Shown piece by piece: positions 15,302 through 23,819 of a stretch of 64,000 nt of DNA. The position numbers and the translations under genes are program-made. Each line of letters opens with the position of its first letter. The stretch's first letter is position 1. The DNA comes from Providencia alcalifaciens (lineage in GTDB: Bacteria > Pseudomonadota > Gammaproteobacteria > Enterobacterales > Enterobacteriaceae). The notes below the pieces were generated by a model. The model was not told the DNA's origin, ran no database searches, and saw only the letters and a program-made list of their open reading frames with translations. The DNA is taken from the NCBI RefSeq assembly GCF_020271745.1, contig NZ_CP084296.1, forward strand, positions 3,224,001 to 3,288,000. The letters are read 5' to 3'.

Positions 15302-16537
15302 ATGAGTTTTGGGGATGGATGCATGAATATATTGGAATTTGATCATAACTATCAGAAATATAAAGAGATCAGAAAACAAGTTTATTATGGGGTGTGTAAT
15401 AAGCATAAATCTATAAAAAAATTAGCTGTTGATGTCAGAAAAATGAAGGCACAGCTCAGTTATTTACAGCCTTATAATGCAAATTTACTGGATATTTTAG
15501 GTGTTAGTGAAAATGGGCATAGTGCAATTATTGGGAAGATTTTGCAGTTTAAACATGATGGTGTTAATGAGTTTATTCCGTCATTTATTTACCGTCTCCT
15601 ACAGCAGCCGTTAGATTTTAATGATAAGAAAATTAAAATTACAGTAGAAAAACACCGTATCGATATCATGATAAGAGATGATAAAAAGGTATTGATTATT
15701 GAAAATAAAATACACGGTGCCTGTGACCAACATGAACAACTGAGGCGTTATATTGATATTGCAAAGCATTATAGGTATAAAGACGAAAATATTTATCTTA
15801 TCTACATTCAGGGAAACAAGTCAGACTATTACCCTAAAGAAAGCCTTTCCCATTACTATGAATCTTTTAAAGACCGTCTACGAGTTGCATCATTTCATAC
15901 TGATATACTTTCGTGGATAGAAAACGATGTTGCACCTAATGTTCAGGAAAAGGATGAACAGTTATATTACTTTATCAACCAATATATTGACCATTTAAAA
16001 GGCATTTATTCCATAAGAAAAAAGGATGAAAGTATCAATATGAAATTAAATGATTATATTTTTGAATCTATGCAGCTGGATATCAATAACAAAGAACAGA
16101 ATATCATTAAGTTACAAGAGGATGTTAATGTTATCTCGGATCTACAAAATAGATTGAATCGATTGCTTCAAGAACAAAAAGAATCAATTTTTGATGACTG
16201 GTTTGATAGTTTGAAAAATAATTATCCCGAACTAGATGTTAGGAAAAATGAGGGGGATCAGTTAACAAAAGTTGGGGTTATCTTTAATTTTAAAGGTAAT
16301 AAAATATCTGCATTGATTGAGAAAAATAATAGTTCTATTTATTTTGGATTAGGGAAACATTTCACAGAAGATAACGAGCTAAATGCTGAAATGAAAAAGA
16401 TAAGTACAATTATTCTAGATGGTGGATTTAAATTATCAGAATGGTGGTATGGGTGGAAGTATACTAGCTATGAGAATGCATTTTCGGATCTTTGTCATGT
16501 AATTGATGAAACATTAAATATGATTAAAGAAAATTAG
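15302..16537 (+). CDS. PD-(D/E)XK nuclease superfamily protein (PDDEXK_4-like)
   Basis: 411 residues from ATG 15302 with an AGGAA site; ATG 15323 is an alternative. An N-terminal helical part is followed by the nuclease core: E-K-HRIDIMIRD (Asp near residue 121) and VLIIENKIHGACDQHEQLRRY (E-N-K near ~130-133), then IYLIYIQGN. D...ENK is the PD-(D/E)XK catalytic pattern. The C-terminal half (~245-411) is helical and lysine/asparagine-rich, with an extra alpha/beta segment at the end. The gene is strongly AT-rich compared with its neighbours and has no methylase partner. It is likely an acquired DNA-targeting or defence-related protein; no substrate can be given. Confidence 0.8.
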   Translation: MSFGDGCMNILEFDHNYQKYKEIRKQVYYGVCNKHKSIKKLAVDVRKMKAQLSYLQPYNANLLDILGVSENGHSAIIGKILQFKHDGVNEFIPSFIYRLLQQPLDFNDKKIKITVEKHRIDIMIRDDKKVLIIENKIHGACDQHEQLRRYIDIAKHYRYKDENIYLIYIQGNKSDYYPKESLSHYYESFKDRLRVASFHTDILSWIENDVAPNVQEKDEQLYYFINQYIDHLKGIYSIRKKDESINMKLNDYIFESMQLDINNKEQNIIKLQEDVNVISDLQNRLNRLLQEQKESIFDDWFDSLKNNYPELDVRKNEGDQLTKVGVIFNFKGNKISALIEKNNSSIYFGLGKHFTEDNELNAEMKKISTIILDGGFKLSEWWYGWKYTSYENAFSDLCHVIDETLNMIKEN

Positions 16538-16560
16538 AATTTTAGCTTTTTACATAAAAG

Positions 16561-16593
16561 ACTATAAGTACTCAAATTATGAGCACTTATAGT
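16561..16593. other. Imperfect hairpin after the PD-(D/E)XK gene
   Basis: ACTATAAGT-a-CTCA / TGAG-c-ACTTATAGT, 13 bp with one mismatch, 24 bp past the stop. No T-run; possibly a weak terminator. Confidence 0.4.
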
Positions 16594-16724
16594 AATGCCA
16601 ACCGTTCAAAGAGAATATTTTGGAAATTCTATGAATGTAAATCATGTTATCAGAAATACGAAAAAGCAGGGTTATGGAGCAACCAAAGTTTGTTGCTTGT
16701 GTCACCCTAAAATCGCTTTAATTT

Positions 16725-16746
16725 AAACGCTCAATTGAGCGTTTTT
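16725..16746. terminator. Bidirectional terminator
   Basis: AAACGCTCAATTGAGCGTTT is a perfect palindrome followed by T on the plus strand and by T (complement of AAA) on the minus strand, between convergent genes. Confidence 0.65.
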
Positions 16747-17177
16747 CATTCCACATTCCTCAGCTTGATATGACCAGTCCTCGGATTAACTAACGTTACG
16801 TTTTCCAGTACGCGGATCCGCCACTCTTCATTTTGCTTGACTAGAACCGCCATAATCACAGTATCAACATTATGCGGACCAATAGGGTGTGCATCTCCAG
16901 CTGATAGTCGACTCCAAAAATGAGTGATCATGATCTCTTCACTTCAGGGAATAATATCAATAAGCTCATTCTTTATGGTTGAATCGCGATAGATAGTTTT
17001 GTGAAGGGTAATATGCATCTCAATAATTTCATTGACGCCTTTTACATAATGTCCAAATCGATTCACAAAAGTGGCATCAGAATGAAATAGTTCACCAAAG
17101 GCATCCATATTATGGTTATTCCACGCGAATTCAAAGGATAAGGGTATATCTTCGGGATTTCTTACAAAATGATTCAC
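16746..17177 (-). pseudogene. SnoaL-like (SgcJ/EcaC family) protein interrupted by an in-frame TGA
   Basis: Start GTG 17177 with an AGGA site. The reading frame is MNHFVRNPEDIPLSFEF ... NELIDIIP, then TGA at 16946-16944, then in the same frame SEEIMITHFWSRLSAGD ... WRIRVLENVTLVNP to a TGA at 16748. Both parts together give about 143 codons, the normal length for the SgcJ/EcaC NTF2-fold family, and the second part carries the family's C-terminal strands (VIMAVLVKQNEEWRI). So a single nonsense change has split the gene. There is no frameshift. An ATG inside the second half could only give a fragment. No sign of selenocysteine context. Confidence 0.75.
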
Positions 17178-17368
17178 AGGAAAATCCTATCTTGGTTAGT
17201 TTGATGTGTTATCAACATTAGACGAAATGCACCAATACGGCTGGTAAATGAAAAATATTTCTCAGATTTTCGGCAAGGATTAGATTATTACTATGGCGTT
17301 TGTTAAATTAGGGGAGTAATTTTAAAGCACGTGGGTGCTAATCGAATAATGATAATACAGGGTGAAAT

Positions 17369-18361
17369 ATGCGTGATGGAACTCTTGCTATGCAGGTAAA
17401 AAATCGTCATTTACCAAATTGGCAAACATTAAAATTAATATTGAGTTCTTTAATTGTCTTTAATTTTTATTTAAATGTTAATCCAGCTGTGAAATCCGAT
17501 TATTCAATATTGATTGAAGTCTTTGATTGGGTATTAATCCCGATGTTTGTTTTTATCGCGGCATATTTAAGTAAAGGGATTTTATGGCAAGGTTGGCGAG
17601 CCCATTTAATCCCACCTCTAATTATCTATTTCACGTTTCAAACGATAGATGCGATTCCGCTTTATTTTACAAACCGATTAACTATAGAAGAATATTTACT
17701 GTTCCCTCAAAATGGTGTTTGGTTCTTCTTAGCGGTACCGATATGGCAAGCCATTTTTTTATTACTCCCCTCATTTATAAAAAACAATGCGGGGGGAGTG
17801 TTCATCACCTTGCTGTTATCCATTATTATTGCGTTTTTCTCTAAAATATACTTGTCTGATATTACTGGGTTTTCGGCGATTCCTCAGTATTTCCCATTTT
17901 TTGTTATGGCGTACTTTTGTGATGATAAAAAAATAATTTGGCTTAGGAAGAATGTATTTTTTATCGTATCAGCAGTCATCGCCTTGGTTGCGATTTATAT
18001 TTATACCTCAGCTGATACTGAATCTGAATTAATAAAGGTTTTAGGTAAAAATCTATTTGCTTATCATTTCGTTGTACATGTTTTTGCATTTCTAATGGGC
18101 GTGTTAATTTCAATTGCGGTTATTTGTATTGCATTATCGACTGAGCGATTTGTGAAAATAGCCAATAACGCACTGGGAGTGTATTTAATTCATCCGATCA
18201 TCTGTTTCTTACTATTGACAGGGTTAAGTTCGTTCCATATCGAAGCGGGTTTACCCCTCTTAATTTTGCTCACGCTTTTCACCATTACGTTAGCGTTATT
18301 TCTAGCCAAAAACTCGATTATCCATTGGTTTTTAAACCCGGAAATAAAGGCAAGAAAATAA
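17369..18361 (+). CDS. Acyltransferase-3-like integral membrane protein
   Basis: 330 residues with about ten hydrophobic segments. The pattern (short basic N-terminus, LNPxx... helices, QNGVWFFLAVPIWQ near ~115-130 and NNALGVYLIHPIICF near ~270-285) is that of acyltransferase family 3 membrane proteins, which move acetyl or succinyl groups onto cell-surface polysaccharides. The usual His in the first helix (xxVxxxH) is replaced: the segment reads SSLIVFNFYLN. It may therefore be inactive, or only a distant relative. ATG 17369 was used; ATG 17390 is also possible. A terminator follows. No polysaccharide genes are adjacent. Confidence 0.6.
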   Translation: MRDGTLAMQVKNRHLPNWQTLKLILSSLIVFNFYLNVNPAVKSDYSILIEVFDWVLIPMFVFIAAYLSKGILWQGWRAHLIPPLIIYFTFQTIDAIPLYFTNRLTIEEYLLFPQNGVWFFLAVPIWQAIFLLLPSFIKNNAGGVFITLLLSIIIAFFSKIYLSDITGFSAIPQYFPFFVMAYFCDDKKIIWLRKNVFFIVSAVIALVAIYIYTSADTESELIKVLGKNLFAYHFVVHVFAFLMGVLISIAVICIALSTERFVKIANNALGVYLIHPIICFLLLTGLSSFHIEAGLPLLILLTLFTITLALFLAKNSIIHWFLNPEIKARK

Positions 18362-18402
18362 GAGAGAATAATAAGATTAGGTGTGGAAGGGGTCTATAAA
18401 AT

Positions 18403-18436
18403 AAAGCTTACCGAATCATCTCGGTAAGCTTTTATT
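18403..18436. terminator. Bidirectional terminator
   Basis: AAAGCTTACCGA / TCGGTAAGCTTT with loop ATCATC and T/A runs on both sides, between the convergent acyltransferase-like and cytochrome c genes. Confidence 0.85.
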
Positions 18437-18451
18437 TAAGAGCAAAATGGT

Positions 18452-19687
18452 TTATTTACGCAGGGCTTTAACTTGCTCAGGCGTCACATCATCAGCTTGT
18501 CCACCCCATTGAACGCGTAGGAAGTTGACTAAATCGGCAATTTGCTGGTCGTTAAGCTTGTCGGCGAAACCTGGCATACTTTGCATGTTTTGGTTATTTG
18601 GGAACGCTTGCTCCGGCAAACCATCCAATACGGCATTAATGAGATTGGTACTGTCCACATCACGCAGGGTCGAGTTACCTTTCATCGCCACTGCCACATT
18701 AGGTTTACCGCTGCCATCATAGGAGTGGCAACCAGAGCAACTTTCCAGATAAACCTGTTTACCTGCTGCGTTACCATCACCCATCTTGAGCGGTAATGTG
18801 GCTGGTGGATTATCACCCATTAGGTAGGTAGCAATGGCTTTATTATCTTCCGGGGTTAAATGTTGCGTGCTGAGGTAAATAACCGGATGCATATCGCTGT
18901 AGGCTGAACCTTGCGGTGCTAACCCAGTCATGAAGAACTGCTGAAGATCTTCTTTTGTCCAACCACGGGCGGCGAGGGCATCAGGGGTAATGTCAGGGGC
19001 AGTGAAACGACCTAATGCGCCACCTTTCATATACTTATCTAACTCCATTTCGCCAAGTGCGCCTCTTGGTGTATGACATTCAGAGCAGTGTTCAAGCACA
19101 TTGACTAAATACTTTCCTCGTTCCCATTCAGGAGAACTGCCTTGGGAGCTGTTCGGCAATGGTTTGTCATTGAAAAACAATAGGTTCCAGCCAATCATCG
19201 CCATACGCTGGTTTAACGGGAAAGGCAGAGAGTTTTCTGGCGGTGCGACATCTACCGCTGGGCGGCTCATTAAATAACTGTAGATAGCGTCAGAATCACT
19301 GCGAGTTATCCCTTTATAGGAGGTATATGGCATCGCAGGGTAGAGGTTTTTGCTTGGTGGCGAAATGCCTTCAGTTAATGCTTTATGGAACTCTTCTTTT
19401 GTCCAACGGCCAATCCCATAATCAGCAGAAGGCGTTAAGTTACTGCTATAAATAGTGCCAAAAGGGGTATCGAGAGGAAAGCCGCCAGCTAAAGGTGCTC
19501 CGTTTGCACTGGTATGGCATGCCGCGCAGTCACCTGCAAGCGTTAAGTAACGACCTCGCTCAATTTCCTCAGTGCTAGCGGTGACTTTTTGCACAGGACC
19601 GTCCGGTTTGCGACTCTCATACCAATACAGAATCGCCCAGACGACAATAGCTATGGCTATCAACCATAAAATAATGCGTTTGATCAT
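18452..19687 (-). CDS. Triheme cytochrome c subunit of periplasmic molybdenum dehydrogenase
   Basis: 411 residues. An N-terminal membrane anchor or uncleaved signal (residues ~3-22) is followed by three class I cytochrome c domains with haem motifs CAACH (54-58), CSECH (~198-203) and CSGCH (~315-320). This arrangement is that of the membrane-bound electron-accepting subunits of alcohol and aldehyde dehydrogenases, which pass electrons to quinone. Its start overlaps the upstream iron-sulfur gene by four bases (ATGA), so it is the last gene of a three-gene operon. Confidence 0.9.
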   Translation of the reverse strand: MIKRIILWLIAIAIVVWAILYWYESRKPDGPVQKVTASTEEIERGRYLTLAGDCAACHTSANGAPLAGGFPLDTPFGTIYSSNLTPSADYGIGRWTKEEFHKALTEGISPPSKNLYPAMPYTSYKGITRSDSDAIYSYLMSRPAVDVAPPENSLPFPLNQRMAMIGWNLLFFNDKPLPNSSQGSSPEWERGKYLVNVLEHCSECHTPRGALGEMELDKYMKGGALGRFTAPDITPDALAARGWTKEDLQQFFMTGLAPQGSAYSDMHPVIYLSTQHLTPEDNKAIATYLMGDNPPATLPLKMGDGNAAGKQVYLESCSGCHSYDGSGKPNVAVAMKGNSTLRDVDSTNLINAVLDGLPEQAFPNNQNMQSMPGFADKLNDQQIADLVNFLRVQWGGQADDVTPEQVKALRK

Positions 19688-20235
19688 TTTATCGTCTCCT
19701 TGATTAGCCCCGGAGTACTCATCACGACATCCCGCACCGCTTCATAATAACGAACATAACCCGTACAGCGGCAAATGTGATTATTTAAAGCCGTTTTGAT
19801 GGCTTCTTCTAGCTCTTCCTCAGCAATCGGGTTGCGCTGCAATTCTTCAACAAAAATCGTCGCTGCATTGACAAAGCCTGGGGTGCAGTAACCACATTGG
19901 AAACTAAAGTGGTCGATAAACGCTTCTTGCACAGGGGATAATTTAACGTCACCGTTTTCTTCTTTGGTGGCAGCCCCTTCAATGGTACGAATGCTTTTAT
20001 TGTTGAAAAAGTGTGCACCTGTAATGCAGGTACGAACTTCTTCACTTGTGCCAGATGGATTATCCAAAATCACCACACAAGCGTGGCAAATACCTTGACC
20101 GCAGCCAAGTCGTGACCCCGTAAGGTCAACATACTCATGAAGAAAATCAATCATCATGAGACCTTCAGGAACATCCATCGGCCCATACTGTTGACCGTTA
20201 ATGTTAATGGTGAGTGGTAGAAAATTTAGGCTCAT
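19684..20235 (-). CDS. [2Fe-2S] subunit of xanthine-oxidase-family dehydrogenase
   Basis: 183 residues, small subunit (IorA/CoxS type). Plant-type ferredoxin cluster ligands are in GCGQGICHACVV (~residues 44-55) and the second cluster ligands in QCGYCTPGF (~112-120) and HICRCTGYVRYYEA (~152-165). It transfers electrons from the molybdenum centre to the cytochrome c. No signal peptide is present, so it is probably exported together with the TAT-bearing large subunit. ATGA overlaps on both sides show translational coupling. Confidence 0.92.
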   Translation of the reverse strand: MSLNFLPLTININGQQYGPMDVPEGLMMIDFLHEYVDLTGSRLGCGQGICHACVVILDNPSGTSEEVRTCITGAHFFNNKSIRTIEGAATKEENGDVKLSPVQEAFIDHFSFQCGYCTPGFVNAATIFVEELQRNPIAEEELEEAIKTALNNHICRCTGYVRYYEAVRDVVMSTPGLIKETIK

Positions 20236-23027
20236 GATAATACCTCTAAAATATCGTTAGGACGAACAGGAAGACTCAAGAAATGGTGCCCTGTTGCATC
20301 AGCAATCGCATTGACGATAGAAGAAACGACAGGGATCATAACAACTTCAGCGACCCCTTTTGGTGGGTCGGTATCGGATAACCCCGGCAGGATTTCGCTA
20401 GTTTGTTTCCAAACCGCAACATCATTTGCGAGGGGTAAATGGTAACGGTTAAAGTTCCACGTTCCATTTCCTGGTCCATCTTCGTAGAGAGGTAAATATT
20501 CATGGAGCGCATGACCAATGCCCATCGCTAATCCACCTTGAATTTGCCCTGAAACCAATTGAGGAACAATTAAGTTTCCACATTCAACCACGGAGTGATG
20601 GTTGAGCAATTCGACATGACCAGTGGCTTTATCAATGGCAAGTTCAGATAAGGTAGCGACGGCGCTGTAATAGGTAACGCCAGCATTGTTTCTTTGAGTA
20701 TCAGGGTAATAAGCTTTTTCGCGATGCCATACTTGATAATCTTTGTCTGCAAATCGTAGGGAAAGACCATCAACAGGAAGGCGGCGGGTTTCATCATTAA
20801 TTTTGAAATCAGCTTCAGCCCATTCCCAGCGGTTAAAGACATGGCAAACTGCACCCGTTAAGCCACCCATCTCAAATGTACGGTCGATTAAGCGTTGTAA
20901 ACTAAGCACTTCTAGCCCATCAGCGGTGAGACCATTGGCAACCCAACGGGCATCTTCACGACGAACCACGAGCGGCGCTGCTTGCCCACCACCAATACCT
21001 TCTTGCCAAATTGACATTGCCGCAGGCCACAGACCATATTCAAAGACTAATCGAGCGGCTTCTTCAGTACTGTGGGTGAAATAATAAGCGGAGTTACTGG
21101 CGCTGGCTGGGGAGCAGTAATTCGGTGTCCAGAGCGGGTTAGTGCCGAGGCGTTCTTGTTCATCTTGCGCCATTGCAAACGGATTTCCTGTCGAAATCAT
21201 CGGCAGAACTGACCAATCCACAACCGAAAAATGGGCTTCTTCCGCAGGCTTACCTAACCACTTGGCACAGACCACAGCTTGAGATGTGGACATCCCCGTA
21301 CCAATCTCTGCACCACTATGATAAATGGCTATTTTACCTTCAGGGGTGAGTTCAACGCGTGCAAAGGAGGATTCAGCCCCCGTACCGAAGTCTTTTTGAA
21401 CGCAAGAAATGCCGGTACCAAATAATTTTCCTGCATTTTTAGCTTCAAAGTCCGCTTTACGTTTCGCTCTTTCTTTCCACATTGGGTGCTCAGCGCAACG
21501 GGTTAGCACTTCATCCGCACGAATTGCACCACCAGGGATAGCCCCTTGGGTATTTTTCATTCCTGACTTGATGATGTTATTCAGGCGAAACTCAATAGGG
21601 TCGGCCTTGAGTAATTTGGCGGCTTCTTCCATAAGCATGTCAGTGGCAGCCATGGCCTGTAACGTACCATAACCACGGGCAGAGCCCGCATCAACCGCGC
21701 GAGAAGCGATACCCACAGCCGATAAATCACTACGAGGAATATAGTAGATGGCTTGGGCGCCAGTGGCCGCAACCATCACAACGGAAGGTGTAAAGTTACA
21801 TCGACCGCCGCCATCTCCAAGAAATGAGGCGGAAAGTGCTTCAATTTTATGGGTTTTCTTATTAACGGCGAGGGTGTAATCCATATCAAACGCATGGCGT
21901 TTGATGGTGGATTGGAACTGTTCATAACGGTCGTTGGCTAAGCGGATCGGAACGCCATCACCATACAGGGTTGCCATCGCACCATAATAAGGGAATGGAG
22001 TGTGATCCTTAGAACCATAACCCACTGTAAAGCATGGATGTAAGAATATTTGCTTAATCGGGAATGTGGATTTTGCGAGCATTTCAGGCAGTGATGCCGC
22101 AACTTCTTGCGGGGACTGTGTTGGGATCACTAAATGGAAAGATTGTGTTTTTGCATCGTACCAGCCATTGGCGTTATCGGGTTCGAGCGCAGAGGTATCA
22201 ATAGATTGCGAAAAATATTTACGTTTGATAACCAGCCAATCTTCCGGTGGATTTTCTAACTGCTTTGCAAGTTCATCCGCATAATACATACCTTCTTGAT
22301 CCAGCTTTCCACCTTCACGACCTTCAGGCCAGATAGGGAGATGCTTTTTCATACCAATCGGGGAGATGGGCATATCTTTCATGCTGGAGTATGTATCAGG
22401 GGAGAACGGTGTTTCTCCGCCGATACGAACTCCACGATAAGTTCCCCAAGGATCTCGTTGTAATGGTCCCGTGTAAGCACCATATTGGATGACATCATCG
22501 TGGAATTTGAGTGTCTCTTTGGCAAAACTAAACTTGGCAAAATCATGATAAATCAGTAACGCGACGGCTTGCCCTAAATAAGCAGGGGTTTTGCCTGTCG
22601 GTAACAGTAAATCTTCACCATAGAATTCAGGGAAGGCAACGCCGTCTTTTTCTAAATCACTGGCGGTGACAATACGGTCAGGCATTAAGCCATCATTAAG
22701 TCGTTCGAGGTTAAAACCCTCGTAGATTTTATCGGCTTGGGTGACGCGTAGAAGAAAGGCATGTCCTTGTTGTTTGGGCCAGTGAGGGATATCGCGGGCT
22801 CGAATATCTCTTGCAAAGACTTTTTCACCTTGCACTTTGGCATAGCCATCAATTCGGAATTTGATTTTTTTATCGACAGGGTTCCAGTCGGGAGCCTGAA
22901 GAATTTTTTCCTCGAATAGCACATCAAAAGCTCGGCTATACAAAGGGGCGATATAACAAGAGATCCCTGCAACAACAGCACATTTGAGAAAGTGTCTGCG
23001 GGATAGTCCGACATGATTATTGCTCAT
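20232..23027 (-). CDS. Molybdopterin-binding large subunit, isoquinoline-1-oxidoreductase/aldehyde dehydrogenase type
   Basis: 931 residues. The N-terminus SRRHFLKCAVVAGISCYIAP is a twin-arginine signal, so the enzyme acts in the periplasm. The body follows the IorB-type xanthine dehydrogenase family: two tandem molybdopterin-binding halves, with glycine-rich pterin loops (e.g. GSARGYGTLQA) and the C-terminal PKGVAEVVMIP motif holding the catalytic Glu (~894). The substrate is not fixed by sequence; aldehydes are the best guess because of the cytochrome c partner. First gene of the operon with the FeS and cytochrome subunits. The divergent mocA-like and xdhC genes supply cofactor modification and insertion. 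Confidence 0.9.
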   Translation of the reverse strand: MSNNHVGLSRRHFLKCAVVAGISCYIAPLYSRAFDVLFEEKILQAPDWNPVDKKIKFRIDGYAKVQGEKVFARDIRARDIPHWPKQQGHAFLLRVTQADKIYEGFNLERLNDGLMPDRIVTASDLEKDGVAFPEFYGEDLLLPTGKTPAYLGQAVALLIYHDFAKFSFAKETLKFHDDVIQYGAYTGPLQRDPWGTYRGVRIGGETPFSPDTYSSMKDMPISPIGMKKHLPIWPEGREGGKLDQEGMYYADELAKQLENPPEDWLVIKRKYFSQSIDTSALEPDNANGWYDAKTQSFHLVIPTQSPQEVAASLPEMLAKSTFPIKQIFLHPCFTVGYGSKDHTPFPYYGAMATLYGDGVPIRLANDRYEQFQSTIKRHAFDMDYTLAVNKKTHKIEALSASFLGDGGGRCNFTPSVVMVAATGAQAIYYIPRSDLSAVGIASRAVDAGSARGYGTLQAMAATDMLMEEAAKLLKADPIEFRLNNIIKSGMKNTQGAIPGGAIRADEVLTRCAEHPMWKERAKRKADFEAKNAGKLFGTGISCVQKDFGTGAESSFARVELTPEGKIAIYHSGAEIGTGMSTSQAVVCAKWLGKPAEEAHFSVVDWSVLPMISTGNPFAMAQDEQERLGTNPLWTPNYCSPASASNSAYYFTHSTEEAARLVFEYGLWPAAMSIWQEGIGGGQAAPLVVRREDARWVANGLTADGLEVLSLQRLIDRTFEMGGLTGAVCHVFNRWEWAEADFKINDETRRLPVDGLSLRFADKDYQVWHREKAYYPDTQRNNAGVTYYSAVATLSELAIDKATGHVELLNHHSVVECGNLIVPQLVSGQIQGGLAMGIGHALHEYLPLYEDGPGNGTWNFNRYHLPLANDVAVWKQTSEILPGLSDTDPPKGVAEVVMIPVVSSIVNAIADATGHHFLSLPVRPNDILEVLS

Positions 23028-23107
23028 AATATACCCTTACACTTATTTTCATTGCTTCAATTATTATTTTTTATTTCACTGCCAGTGTCGTAATGTAAGC
23101 ACTCATA

Positions 23108-23147
23108 TATCCAATAATTTTAATCGAAATATGATTAGAATTGGATA
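23108..23147. promoter_or_regulatory. Interrupted palindrome in the divergent promoter region
   Basis: TATCCAAT (23108-23115) and ATTGGATA (23140-23147) flank an AT-rich core that itself contains TAATC / GATTA. It lies about midway between the molybdenum enzyme operon and the mocA-like gene and could be a shared operator. Confidence 0.4.
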
Positions 23148-23176
23148 AATTATAAAAACTGTGATTAACAGTATAA

Positions 23177-23226
23177 TCTTTATATTATTATTTATAATAT
23201 AAAGAATAAATTTAATTATGTATAAT
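23177..23226 (+). promoter_or_regulatory. 12-bp dyad and -10 box immediately before the mocA-like gene
   Basis: TCTTTATATTAT (23177-23188), loop TATTT, ATAATATAAAGA (23194-23205) is a perfect dyad. A TATAAT at 23221-23226 is only seven bases before the ATG at 23234, with no ribosome site between. This places the expected start at or next to the ATG, so the mRNA may be leaderless, and the dyad would overlap the -35 region. Confidence 0.4.
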
Positions 23227-23233
23227 GTAAACC

Positions 23234-23800
23234 ATGAATATAGGAATATTGATATTAGCCGCAGGAAAAAGTGAGCGTTTTCAACGTAGTGGCGGTAAGG
23301 GAAGTAAATTGAATTACCGAATTGACCAACAAACCGTATTCGAAAAAACGCTTATAAATTCAATGAATAGTGGATTGCCTATTCATGTGGTCACTCGTGC
23401 TGATAATGTTGGTGTTATTAACAATTGTTTACATTTTAATATTCCATTTTCCTTATTAAATAGTCATGGGCTAGGGGAATCGATTGCTTTAGGTGTAAAA
23501 AATACCTTTAATTGGAGCGGCTGGTTAATTCAATTGGGGGATATGCCATATATTTCTCACGATATATTTACTCGAGTTGCGAGTGAATTAGAAAATTATT
23601 CATTAGTGCGACCTGTATATAAAAACATACCGGGGCATCCTGTCGGAATATCAGCAAAATATCGGCAAAGTTTACTTCATTTATCGGGAGATGATGGCGC
23701 AAAATCAATATTACGGCATCAATTGGTTTACGAAATACAGATAAATGATGAGAATATCATTAAAGATATTGATCATCTTCCGAATAAAAACCAAGAATAA
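23234..23800 (+). CDS. MocA/MobA-like molybdenum cofactor nucleotidyltransferase
   Basis: 188 residues, NTP_transf_3 fold. The N-terminal nucleotide-binding loop ILILAAGKSERF (residues ~4-15) with a following Lys/Gly-rich stretch, QLGDMPYIS (~98-106, metal-binding Asp) and GHPVGIS (~137) are typical of MocA-type CTP:molybdopterin cytidylyltransferases, which convert Moco to the cytosine dinucleotide form used by bacterial xanthine-oxidase-family enzymes. Located divergently from such an enzyme and directly upstream of xdhC, which supports this role. There is no evident Shine-Dalgarno sequence. Confidence 0.85.
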   Translation: MNIGILILAAGKSERFQRSGGKGSKLNYRIDQQTVFEKTLINSMNSGLPIHVVTRADNVGVINNCLHFNIPFSLLNSHGLGESIALGVKNTFNWSGWLIQLGDMPYISHDIFTRVASELENYSLVRPVYKNIPGHPVGISAKYRQSLLHLSGDDGAKSILRHQLVYEIQINDENIIKDIDHLPNKNQE

Positions 23801-23819
23801 AAACCAATAGGGACTGAAT

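Noticed and set aside
16944-16946. In-frame TGA as a selenocysteine codon
   Set aside because: The family has no redox Sec, and there is no visible SECIS-like hairpin directly after it; a nonsense mutation is simpler.
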